Positions 1-6,610 of a DNA stretch of 11,164 nt are shown here, piece after piece (positions within the stretch are counted from its first letter, which is position 1; each line of letters opens with the position of its first letter). Under the pieces are notes generated by a model that saw only the letters and a list, made by a program, of their open reading frames with translations, did not search any database and was not told the DNA's origin. The DNA lies in the NCBI GenBank assembly GCA_018678395.1, contig JAHHMJ010000311.1, forward strand, positions 1 to 11,164, given 5' to 3'. A program made the position numbers and the translations under genes. The stretch comes from Gemmatimonadota bacterium. Lineage in GTDB: Bacteria > Gemmatimonadota > Gemmatimonadetes > Longimicrobiales > Gaopeijiaceae.

Positions 1-1
1 C

Positions 2-844
2 CTTGTGTTCCGCGTAGACGGCCTCGCGCAGGCGCAGCTTTTCCGCGCGATCGGTGTCGGGGTCGGTGTAGACGGCCTGAAGGTCATCGATCAGCCGGTC
101 CAGGAAGAGGCTGTAGCGTTGCGCGTCGCGCCACCGCGCTTGAGCGCGGAGGCATTTGACCGTGTCGGGCCCGCCGCCGTCCCGCGTGCAGAAGAACTCC
201 ACGGCTCCGACCCGGCCGACGAAGGTTGCGAAGCTCTCGTTGAACCGGACCTGCCCGGATACGAAGAGGTGGGCGTGGCTCATCTCGTGGATGAGCGTCT
301 CGATCAGCTCGATGTCGTCGGAGCGCAGGAGCGAGCTCAGGATCGGGTCCGCGAACCATCCCAGCGTGCTGAAGGCCGCGGTCGGGCGCAGCAGCGTGTC
401 GTAGCCTTCGTCGTCGAGCTTCGCCTGTTCGTCGCGCGCATCGTCTTCCGAGAAATAGCCCCGGTAGGGCACACGGCCCACGACGGGGAACCACCAGGTG
501 CGCGGGATCAGCCGATCCGGGTAGGCGGCGGACAGGACGAGGGCGAGCGTGTCGCTCTCCAACTGGGTGAACGTGGTGTAGCTCTTCCCCACATCCAGGC
601 GCAGCTCGTCCTGCGCGAAGATCCGGGCCTCCATCGCGAGCGTGAGCAGGCCCCGGGTGCGCTCATCGGTGGCGGGGTCGATCACGACCTCGGGAAGGGG
701 CCGCCGCGCTGCGAGGATCTTGGCCTGTGCGATCCCCGCCTTGATGACGTAGGTCGGCGAGCACGCGGTGAAGGAGGTGCCGGCCACGAGGGCGGCGAGC
801 AGGACCAGCGCGGCGGACACGAGTCGATTGCGGGGCAGCTTCAT
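2..844 (-). CDS. DUF2265-type zinc aminopeptidase, probable lipoprotein (3' end cut by window edge)
   Basis: Reads from ATG at 844 leftward with no stop to the edge, giving at least 281 residues; the C-terminus lies outside the window. Family members are usually about 340-360 residues, so most of the protein is here. The N-terminus is a basic tip plus hydrophobic segment (residues 8-24) ending in Phe-Thr-Ala-Cys28, an imperfect lipobox, so a periplasm-facing lipoprotein is likely but not certain. HEMSH at residues 186-190 (bases 275-289) is the HExxH zinc motif. A following NESFA segment supplies the expected third ligand and is typical of the predicted aminopeptidase family (COG4324/DUF2265). 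Other family-like segments are STLGWFADP, FPVVGRVPYRGYF and an early ARRPLPEV block. The known role is only a predicted metallo-aminopeptidase; the substrate is unknown. It lies 53 bp downstream of the SPFH gene on the same strand, so co-transcription is likely. The Shine-Dalgarno-like GGGGGAG is rather far (about 13 nt) from the ATG and partly inside a hairpin. Confidence 0.85.
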   Translation of the reverse strand, partial: MKLPRNRLVSAALVLLAALVAGTSFTACSPTYVIKAGIAQAKILAARRPLPEVVIDPATDERTRGLLTLAMEARIFAQDELRLDVGKSYTTFTQLESDTLALVLSAAYPDRLIPRTWWFPVVGRVPYRGYFSEDDARDEQAKLDDEGYDTLLRPTAAFSTLGWFADPILSSLLRSDDIELIETLIHEMSHAHLFVSGQVRFNESFATFVGRVGAVEFFCTRDGGGPDTVKCLRAQARWRDAQRYSLFLDRLIDDLQAVYTDPDTDRAEKLRLREAVYAEHK

Positions 845-859
845 GCCCCATGTACCACT

Positions 860-887
860 CCCCCGCGCCGAGGGTTCGACGCGGGGG
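860..887 (-). other. GC hairpin between SPFH gene and aminopeptidase
   Basis: CCCCCGCG at 860-867 and CGCGGGGG at 880-887 form a perfect 8-bp stem with a 12-nt loop, inside which CGA (869-871) and TCG (876-878) can pair further. It starts 10 bp after the SPFH stop codon. No T-run follows on the minus strand, so it is not a standard intrinsic terminator. Its 3' arm on the minus-strand RNA contains the only purine-rich ribosome-binding candidate for the aminopeptidase, so it could partly end transcription, stabilise the upstream message or limit translation of the downstream gene. The structure is seen; the role is inferred. Confidence 0.4.
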
Positions 888-897
888 ATGAGGTGCT

Positions 898-1788
898 TCA
901 ATTCCCGATGTTGCGCATCAGCGGGACGCCGCCCTCGGTGGGCACGTAAATCACCGACCCAGCGGGCATCTGTCCGAGCTGTTCGATGTAGAAGAAGGTC
1001 AGGTATTCGGGCGTCAGCCCCTCGGAGATGATCTTCTGGGCCTCGGCGATACCCTTCGCCTCTTCGATCTGCTGGTTGGCGCGTTCCTGGATGATCTCGG
1101 TCTGGAAGCGCTCGGCCGCGACGTTCTGTTCGCGCTGGAGCTTCTCTTCGATGGCCTCGCGAACACGCGGCGGCGCCTGGACATCGCGCACGAAGACCTC
1201 GAGAACCTCGATCCGGTCGCCGGCCTTCGCCTGGATCGCCTCCTGCATCGCGTCGGCGACCTCTCGGCGGTTGGGCGAGAAGATCTCGTTGATCGACTTG
1301 GTGGCGACCGCGTCCCGGACGCCGTTGCGGACCGAGTTCAGGACGATGCGGTTCTTGATCTCGTCTTCGCTGCCGATTCGCTGGTAGAGGTCGGGAGCGT
1401 TCACGCCGTCGATGCGGTACAGGAGGGATACCTCGAGAGCCACGTTGAGCTGCTCGGAGGTCTGCGCCTCGATGCGCTCCACGCTGCCGTCCGGGGGGAA
1501 CGACTGCTCGCGAATGCTCATCTTCTCGATCGTCGCGAGGGGGTTCACGACGTGGACCCCCTGAGGCAGCATGACCGGGTCCACGGTGCCGAGGAAGTGC
1601 TTCACGCCGACCTCGCCGACGCGGATGAGGGCGAAGGCGTTGAGCGCGACCAGGGCGACGCCGGCGAACATGAAGCCGTAGCCTGCCAGCTTGGACGCAC
1701 CCGGTCCGGATTTGCCGATGGAGGGCGCGGCGCCGCGCAGAACGGCGCCGACGAGAATGGCGAAGATCGCGAGAAGGAGAAGTCCCAT
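898..1788 (-). CDS. SPFH/band 7 (prohibitin-like) membrane protein
   Basis: A 296-residue protein starting at ATG 1788. An in-frame ATG at 1848 would add 20 residues rich in Cys, His and Pro with no family resemblance, and the hydrophobic N-terminus begins exactly at 1788, so the shorter start is chosen. Hydrophobic helices are at about 1-19 and 35-55. The SPFH domain runs about 56-205, beginning IRVGEVGVKHFLGTV and containing the typical LPQGVHVVNPLATIE stretch. A charged, Gln/Glu/Ala-rich helix at about 205-255 is likely a coiled coil for oligomerisation. The C-terminus has a YLTFFYIEQLGQMP-like tail seen in prohibitin-family proteins. SPFH proteins form membrane rings or microdomains and often modulate membrane proteases (HflKC with FtsH, prohibitin with m-AAA). 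The specific client here is unknown. The putative metallopeptidase directly downstream fits a membrane protein turnover theme, by inference. No good Shine-Dalgarno is visible: the leader is C/A-rich. Confidence 0.93.
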   Translation of the reverse strand: MGLLLLAIFAILVGAVLRGAAPSIGKSGPGASKLAGYGFMFAGVALVALNAFALIRVGEVGVKHFLGTVDPVMLPQGVHVVNPLATIEKMSIREQSFPPDGSVERIEAQTSEQLNVALEVSLLYRIDGVNAPDLYQRIGSEDEIKNRIVLNSVRNGVRDAVATKSINEIFSPNRREVADAMQEAIQAKAGDRIEVLEVFVRDVQAPPRVREAIEEKLQREQNVAAERFQTEIIQERANQQIEEAKGIAEAQKIISEGLTPEYLTFFYIEQLGQMPAGSVIYVPTEGGVPLMRNIGN

Positions 1789-1820
1789 GGTCGGTGCGGG
1801 GTGTGGGGGGTGTGTCCTCA

Positions 1821-1826
1821 AACATA
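1821..1826 (-). promoter_or_regulatory. Possible -10 element for the SPFH gene
   Basis: The minus strand reads TATGTT (matching TAnnnT) 32 bp upstream of the chosen ATG at 1788, in the most AT-rich patch of the 153-bp divergent gap 1789-1941. No convincing -35 is present at a 16-19 bp distance. A start site near 1814 would leave about 25 nt of leader and would exclude the alternative start at 1848, which agrees with the start chosen from the protein. Weak, position-based evidence only. Confidence 0.22.
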
Positions 1827-1941
1827 CGCACGAAGAGGCCCGCATCATCAGAATCGCCCGATCACGAGCGCCTCGCGGCCGGCCACACCCGGTATCCGCA
1901 GTCCGCCTTCCCCCCCGACGGCCTCCGCCCTACCGTGGTGC

Positions 1942-3243
1942 ATGCCCGTCTTCGAATCACTCTACGCCGCCGGTATGGCCGCGGTCCGCCGCCTGTCGCC
2001 CACCGTCTCCAGTCGCGACAGCAAGCTCGGTCGGGGTGTGGACGGGCGACGCACGGCTCTGGAGTCGCTGGAGCGGTGGGCCGAGGCGCACCGCGATCCG
2101 GCGCGCCCGCTCGCCTGGGTCCACGCTCCGTCCGTCGGGGAGGGCTTGCAGGCGCGGGCCGTCATCGAGTCGGCCCAGACTCGGGCGCCGGATCGGTTTC
2201 AGTGGGTGTTCACCCACTTCTCACCCTCGGCCGAGGGGCTCGCGAGCCGGATGCCGGTGGACTGGAGCGGCTATCTTCCCTGGGACGTGGAGTCCGACGT
2301 CACGCGTGCTCTCGCGGCGTTGCGACCTTCGGTGGTGGCATTCACCAAGACGGAGGTCTGGCCGGTGCTCAGCCGGACTGCCGCCGCGTGGGGCGTACCC
2401 ACGGCGCTGTTCGCGGGCACGCTTCCGGCCACGTCGTCCCGGGTGACGTTTCCCGCGCGGCCCGTCCTGCGCCCTTCGATGGAGCGGCTCCAGCTGGTCG
2501 CGGCGATCGCCGACGCGGACGCGGATCGATTCATCGCCGCGGGCGTTCGGCCCGAGGTCGTGCGCGTCGTCGGGGACCCGGGCGTGGACTCCGCTGCCCA
2601 GCGGGCTGCCGCGGCCGATCCCCAGGCGCCGTTTCTGCGGCCGTTCCAGGATCGGCCGAGGCCGACGCTCGTCGCCGGGTCGACCTGGCCCGCCGACGAA
2701 GCGGTTCTCGTGCCGGCCCTCACGGCCGTGCGATCCCGCACCTCCGAACTGCGTCTGATCGTGGCGCCGCACGAGCCCGATCCGGAGCATGTCGAGCCGC
2801 TTCTCGGCGCCCTCCGGCGCGAGGGGTGGGACACGGTCACGTTGAGAGAGATCGAGGCGGGTGCCACGCTCGAGGGTGTCGATGCGGTCGTGGTCGACCG
2901 GGTGGGCGCCCTGGCGCATCTGTACACCGTCGGCGCGTTCGCATACGTGGGCGGTGGCTTTCACGACGCGGGGTTGCATTCGGTGCTCGAGCCCGCGGCT
3001 GCCGGAATCCCCTGCATCTTCGGCCCCCGGCATCGGAATGCGCGAGCCGCGGGCGAGCTACTCGGCGCGGGGGCCGCCGCCGAGGTCGGCGATGCGCGGG
3101 ATCTCGAAGGCGTGGTCACGGGGTGGCTCGACGATGACATGCAGCGCACGGTCGCGGGCTCGGTCGCGGCGCGCTGGATCGACGCCCACCGCGGCGCGTC
3201 GGACCGGACCGCGGATGCGCTGCTGGCGCTGGTGGCCTCGTGA
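1942..3243 (+). CDS. waaA: 3-deoxy-D-manno-octulosonic acid (Kdo) transferase
   Basis: A GT30 enzyme that transfers Kdo from CMP-Kdo to the lipid A precursor on the cytoplasmic face of the inner membrane, the first step of LPS core assembly. ATG 1942 gives 433 residues, normal for the family; upstream in-frame codons continue far into the SPFH gene and have no homologous character. Motifs: WVHAPSVGE at 59-67 (E67 matches the catalytic base of the WxHAxSVGE motif), YLPWD 111-115, KTEVWP 136-141, AGSTWPADE 245-253, APHEP 275-279, YVGGGF 335-340 and HSVLEPAAAGIP 346-357 of the C-terminal Rossmann domain, then GPRH 361-364. The C-terminal motifs resemble Bacteroidetes-type enzymes more than the E. 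coli AASTHEGE and PRHPER forms. The usual NxR(L/I)S segment after the ExWP motif is replaced by AGTLPATS at 158-165. No strong N-terminal transmembrane anchor is visible, only a short amphipathic segment. A clear ribosome-binding site is absent. Its stop overlaps the next gene's GTG. Confidence 0.93.
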   Translation: MPVFESLYAAGMAAVRRLSPTVSSRDSKLGRGVDGRRTALESLERWAEAHRDPARPLAWVHAPSVGEGLQARAVIESAQTRAPDRFQWVFTHFSPSAEGLASRMPVDWSGYLPWDVESDVTRALAALRPSVVAFTKTEVWPVLSRTAAAWGVPTALFAGTLPATSSRVTFPARPVLRPSMERLQLVAAIADADADRFIAAGVRPEVVRVVGDPGVDSAAQRAAAADPQAPFLRPFQDRPRPTLVAGSTWPADEAVLVPALTAVRSRTSELRLIVAPHEPDPEHVEPLLGALRREGWDTVTLREIEAGATLEGVDAVVVDRVGALAHLYTVGAFAYVGGGFHDAGLHSVLEPAAAGIPCIFGPRHRNARAAGELLGAGAAAEVGDARDLEGVVTGWLDDDMQRTVAGSVAARWIDAHRGASDRTADALLALVAS

Positions 3244-4580
3244 GATCCGCGAGGCCATGGGTGGGGGTGGTCGCGACGTTCCTGGTCGCGGCGGCGGTCT
3301 GGCCTGCGGGTGCGGTGGGGCAGCAGGAGACGCCCGTGCCGGCTGCGGCCGACCCCGTGCAGGTCCCGGCCGAACGGGCCGGCCTCGACTTGGCGATCGA
3401 GCAGGAGCTACGCGGCATCTTTCAGCGGATCGACGCCCTCGCCGACGTCTCGGTGTCGGTCGACGCGGGTGTGGTACGGCTGGCGGGGACCGTGGCCGAA
3501 GCGGGGGCCGAAGATCGGGCGATCGAACTCGCCACCGGATGGGAAGGGGTCCTCTACGTGCAGAGCGACATCGATTGGACCGCCTCGCTGCGCGATCGAC
3601 TCGAGCCTACGCTGGCCCGGATTCAGGACCTCGCGTTCGAGACCCTCGCCCTGCTGCCGCTTCTCATCGTGGCCCTGCTTCTGGTGGCGGCATTCGGACT
3701 CGTCGGCTCAACGCTCGGCCGGTGGGGAGGACCGGCCTTCCTGCGGGTGCGGAATCCGCTCCTGCGCAACATCATCGCGCGCGCCGTTCAGGCGGGCGTG
3801 GTTCTCGCGGGAATCGTCGTCGCCCTCGACCTGCTCGACGCCACGGCCCTGGTCGGTGCGGTCGCCGGCACCGCGGGGCTGGCGGGCCTCGCCATCGGCT
3901 TCGCCTTCAAGGACATCGTCGAGAACTATCTCGCGGGACTCCTCCTCGCGGTTCGGCAGCCCTTCGAGCAGAACGACCACGTGGTGGTCGAGGGCTACGA
4001 AGGCAAGGTGGTACGGCTCACGCCGAGGGAGACCATCCTGATGACGCTCGAGGGCAACCACGTGCGATTGCCCAACGCGCTGGTCTTCCGCAGTCCGATG
4101 GTGAACTACACACGCAACCCCAGACGTCGATTCCACTTCGAGATCGGCGTCGGACCGAACGACGACCTGCAGGTCGCGCGGGACCGGGGCGTCGAGGCGC
4201 TGGAGGGGATGGACGGCGTGCTCGGTGATCCCGCACCCCAGGCCCTGGTGACGGCCCTCGGGGACTCCTGGGTGACGCTCCGCTTCACGGGATGGGTGGA
4301 TCAGCGACGCCACGAGTTCGGTCGCGTGCGCAGCGAGGCGATCCGACTGACCAAGAGCGCTCTCGAGCGTGCCGGCGTCACGCTTCCGTCACCGGAATAC
4401 CTGGTGCGATGGACACGGGACGGAGACGCACCGTCCGGCCCGGCTGTATCCGTAGCCCCCGTCCCCATGGAAGGAGACGTGTCGCTCGACGACGCCGTGG
4501 ACCGTCAGATCGACGAGGAGCGACGGAGCGGCGACGAGGAGAACCTCCTCGGCACCGCTCCCGCGGACCCCGAGTCCTGA
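3240..4580 (+). CDS. BON-domain MscS-family mechanosensitive ion channel
   Basis: A 446-residue membrane protein using GTG at 3240, which overlaps the waaA stop (GTGA), so translation is probably coupled. Residues 1-27 form a signal peptide with likely cleavage after AVG. Residues about 50-112 form a BON-like domain (VSVDAGVVRLAGTV core) that would sit in the periplasm. Transmembrane helices follow at about 134-157 and 180-200, then the MscS pore helix at 205-235, rich in Gly/Ala (GAVAGTAGLAGLAIGFAF), ending in KDIVENYLAG. The beta domain covers 236-290 (RQPFEQNDHVVV, LPNALVF) and the alpha/beta cytoplasmic domain about 291-392. A charged acidic tail (411-446) ends the protein. MscS channels open under membrane tension and release solutes on hypo-osmotic shock. 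BON domains bind phospholipid or other envelope surfaces in known proteins such as OsmY, so an envelope-sensing role is an inference. Pairing with waaA fits an envelope operon. Confidence 0.92.
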   Translation: MRSARPWVGVVATFLVAAAVWPAGAVGQQETPVPAAADPVQVPAERAGLDLAIEQELRGIFQRIDALADVSVSVDAGVVRLAGTVAEAGAEDRAIELATGWEGVLYVQSDIDWTASLRDRLEPTLARIQDLAFETLALLPLLIVALLLVAAFGLVGSTLGRWGGPAFLRVRNPLLRNIIARAVQAGVVLAGIVVALDLLDATALVGAVAGTAGLAGLAIGFAFKDIVENYLAGLLLAVRQPFEQNDHVVVEGYEGKVVRLTPRETILMTLEGNHVRLPNALVFRSPMVNYTRNPRRRFHFEIGVGPNDDLQVARDRGVEALEGMDGVLGDPAPQALVTALGDSWVTLRFTGWVDQRRHEFGRVRSEAIRLTKSALERAGVTLPSPEYLVRWTRDGDAPSGPAVSVAPVPMEGDVSLDDAVDRQIDEERRSGDEENLLGTAPADPES

Positions 4581-4616
4581 GCGGCGACGCCGGCCCCGCA
4601 GTCGAAACGCCGCCCT

Positions 4617-5054
4617 CTAGATCCGTTGGTGGTCCGGGCGCCAGTTCTGGATGGCCGCCTTGATGCTCTTGCGGTCCTTCAGCTCTCCCGCGAGAACGCG
4701 GCCCACGAGCTTGGGAAGTTCGTCGTCCGACGCGAACCGGAGCCCGATGAGTTGATCGGTGGTGATTTCGTCGACGCGACCTCGCAACTGCTCCGGCAAC
4801 AGACGGGCGAGGCGCAGCTGCTCCTCCAGTCGGATCACCCGGTCCTGCACCCCGAGCGGGAAGAGGCGCGCGTAGAGCGCCGCGACGATCACGCCGAAGG
4901 CGAACACGACGGTCGCCAGTGCGCCGAGTGAGAAGTCGGTAATCGCCGTCCACGCGAAGTACAGGGTGGGCAGAACCAGTAAGGCCGTGGCCAGTTGATG
5001 GTAGCCCGGCACCATCTTCGCGTGGTGTTCGAAGGACTGCGGTTGCTGGCTCAT
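4617..5054 (-). CDS. DUF6526 family two-helix membrane protein
   Basis: A 145-residue protein from ATG 5054. The frame is open 222 bases further upstream, inside the neighbouring monooxygenase gene, but the ATG at 5054 is preceded by AGGGGAG and begins the family-like MSQQPQSFEHHAKMVPGYH, so this start is chosen. Two hydrophobic helices at about 20-36 and 43-61 are followed by a charged helical cytoplasmic part: VQDRVIRLEEQLRLA, then DQLIGLRFASDDELPKLV, and a terminal SIKAAIQNWRPDHQRI. That RLEEQLR / LRFASDDEL / IKxxIxxWxxDxxR series is the signature I associate with DUF6526, a family without known function. The ATG overlaps the TGA of the monooxygenase gene (ATGA), so both are almost certainly made together. 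A membrane anchor or accessory subunit for the secreted enzyme is possible but unproven. It converges on the channel gene with only 36 bp between the stops. Confidence 0.85.
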   Translation of the reverse strand: MSQQPQSFEHHAKMVPGYHQLATALLVLPTLYFAWTAITDFSLGALATVVFAFGVIVAALYARLFPLGVQDRVIRLEEQLRLARLLPEQLRGRVDEITTDQLIGLRFASDDELPKLVGRVLAGELKDRKSIKAAIQNWRPDHQRI

Positions 5055-6463
5055 TTTCTCCCCTCGGTTGGTGGGTCCGTCGCCGGTGCCTCCTGGACGG
5101 CGATGTAGGAGAAGTTGAAGCACATCTCCTCCATCGAACCGTATCCGCCGTAGACGGTGTCGTCGGTGTCGTTCTCGAACGTGCAGCGTACGCCCAGGCG
5201 CGTACCTTCGAGGGCCTCGCGGTCGATCAGCTTCGGCGCGGTGAAGGTGAAGTCGCGCTGCCAGCCGAGGTCCCATCGCGGAACCGAGAGCAGCGTCTCG
5301 ACGCGGCCGGTGTCGTGGGTGAGCGTGATCTCGCCCGAGTGCCCGAACGAGTGCATGTGCAGATTCGCCGAGTGGATCTCCAGCGCCTGGATCCGATCCT
5401 GGGGGACCTGGGTCAGATAGGCGATGTAGCCGACCAGATTGCCGAGATCATCCGCCATCTCGAAGGTCTGCTTCGTGCCCGACGGGATCACCATGGTCCC
5501 CGATCGCTTCGAGGCGAGCCAATCCCCGCGGGTCTGCGCGAGGTGGAACGCCGGACGTTCGACGGTCTCGGCGACCATGAAATCGAGGCGGGTGTCGACG
5601 TCCTTCTCGCCCGGTGCGGTCGACGAGTAGTAGTGCATCTGAACCACCAGCCCGGTTCCCGGCTCGACCCGGATCCCGGTCCCCTCCGGAAAGACGTGGC
5701 CGTCCATCCCCGGCGCCCAGTGGGCGAGCCAGAAGTTCGAGCGATCGAGCTCACGGACCCCGTCCGGATACCGCTCTTCGTACGCGGCCCGGACCGCGCG
5801 GTCGCCGAGGCGATCCGGCAACGCTCCCCCGAAGCAGCGGTAGCCGGCTCCGTCCTCCTCGGCGTCCAGCTCCCGGAAGCGGTCGACCATCGCCGGGTCG
5901 ACCGCGTGAACGACGACGTGGTGGGCGACGTTGCGGTTGCCCGGGACGGCCCGGAAGCCGGTCACGTAACCCGACTCGTCGGCGCTCCAGTCCACGATGA
6001 AGCAACGGTATTCGTCCGAGGCCGACTGATCGGGCAGGTATCCGTCGTCGGGCAGCACGTCCAGGGACAGGTCCGGAGCGAACGCCGCGTGGTGCATCAT
6101 CGGGGGCGCCGGGTCCGGGCGCGGGTCGCCCTTCGGGAAGTCCGCTGCCGCCCAATCCCGTACGACGGCGAGGGTGGCCTCGTCCAGCGAGAGGTCACCG
6201 ACGTAGTCCTGGTGCCCCGGCTCGGCCAGCCACGGAGGCATCTGCTGATTGCTCACCGCCCGCGCGATGCGAGCCGAGCGCTCGTAGGCCGACTCGGCGT
6301 CCTCCATCGACCAGGCGATCCCGTCGTCGCTGTGACAGCGGACGCAATTCTCGACGAGGATGGGCCGGATGTCGGCGTAGTAATCCTGACTCGCCGCCGG
6401 TGCGGAGCCGGCGACGAGACAGGTGACGGCGATGAGCGCCGCGCGGGCGGGGAGGGGTCGCAT
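5051..6463 (-). CDS. Secreted cytochrome c / PHM-like copper type II monooxygenase fusion
   Basis: A 470-residue protein from ATG 6463. The signal peptide is residues 1 to about 25 (PAASQ), so the protein is periplasmic. An N-terminal class I c-type haem domain has C40-V-R-C43-H44 with the likely distal ligand in MPPW (M75), a pattern seen in planctomycete-type and related cytochromes. The rest aligns by motif with peptidylglycine alpha-hydroxylating monooxygenase (PHM): H181-H182 (NVAHHVVVH) and H277 (VVQMHYY) match the CuH site, while H369 and H371 (LHMHSFGHSG) and M447 (EEMCFNF) match the CuM site. All six copper ligands are therefore present. FWLAHWAPG and FPEGTGIRV before H277 match the AWAxxxP...LPKGVGF stretch of PHM. 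PHM-type enzymes hydroxylate aliphatic carbons using O2 and two one-electron transfers. The fused haem could supply electrons in place of ascorbate, which is an inference. The substrate is unknown. It shares an ATGA overlap with the DUF6526 gene. Confidence 0.9.
   Translation of the reverse strand: MRPLPARAALIAVTCLVAGSAPAASQDYYADIRPILVENCVRCHSDDGIAWSMEDAESAYERSARIARAVSNQQMPPWLAEPGHQDYVGDLSLDEATLAVVRDWAAADFPKGDPRPDPAPPMMHHAAFAPDLSLDVLPDDGYLPDQSASDEYRCFIVDWSADESGYVTGFRAVPGNRNVAHHVVVHAVDPAMVDRFRELDAEEDGAGYRCFGGALPDRLGDRAVRAAYEERYPDGVRELDRSNFWLAHWAPGMDGHVFPEGTGIRVEPGTGLVVQMHYYSSTAPGEKDVDTRLDFMVAETVERPAFHLAQTRGDWLASKRSGTMVIPSGTKQTFEMADDLGNLVGYIAYLTQVPQDRIQALEIHSANLHMHSFGHSGEITLTHDTGRVETLLSVPRWDLGWQRDFTFTAPKLIDREALEGTRLGVRCTFENDTDDTVYGGYGSMEEMCFNFSYIAVQEAPATDPPTEGRK
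5058..5064 (-). promoter_or_regulatory. Ribosome-binding site of the DUF6526 gene
   Basis: On the minus strand AGGGGAG lies a few bases before the ATG at 5054, within the last codons of the upstream monooxygenase gene. It is one of the strongest Shine-Dalgarno matches in the window and decides the start of the 145-residue protein against a longer open frame. Confidence 0.7.
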
Positions 6464-6546
6464 GAATTGCTTCGGGCTGGAGTAGTGGAGGGAACCGGCC
6501 GAAAACCTACCTGTGAAGGGCCCGTACGCGCCATCGCTGCGATGTC

Positions 6547-6575
6547 TTGACGGTCGACGACGTCGACGCGAGCCT
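6547..6575 (+). promoter_or_regulatory. Candidate sigma70-type promoter for the rhodanese-glycosidase pair
   Basis: TTGACG at 6547-6552 matches five of six bases of the -35 consensus. At 17-bp spacing the -10 position holds GAGCCT (6570-6575), which keeps only the A at position 2 and T at position 6, so the case is weak. The spacer carries two GTCGAC boxes (6553-6558 and 6562-6567). It sits 36 bp before the rhodanese ATG, within the 147-bp divergent gap 6464-6610. Confidence 0.28.
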
Positions 6576-6610
6576 GCGGCGGTCCTTCAACCTGCTCCCG
6601 GAGCCCACGT

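Noticed and set aside
1552..1941. In-frame N-terminal extension of waaA by 130 codons
   Set aside because: The extra part overlaps the SPFH gene antisense and is unlike any Kdo transferase. The 433-residue product from 1942 has the normal family length.
4581..4616. GCGGCG/CGCCGC inverted repeat (4581-4586 with 4608-4613) as a shared terminator for the channel and DUF6526 genes
   Set aside because: The stem is only 6 bp with a 21-nt loop and no T-run on either strand, so it is not better than chance in this GC-rich sequence.
5315..6550. Long open frame of 411 codons on the plus strand opposite the copper monooxygenase
   Set aside because: It is antisense to a gene with clear haem and copper motifs. 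High GC makes stop codons rare in opposite frames, and the translation is Arg/Val/Asp-rich with no domain.
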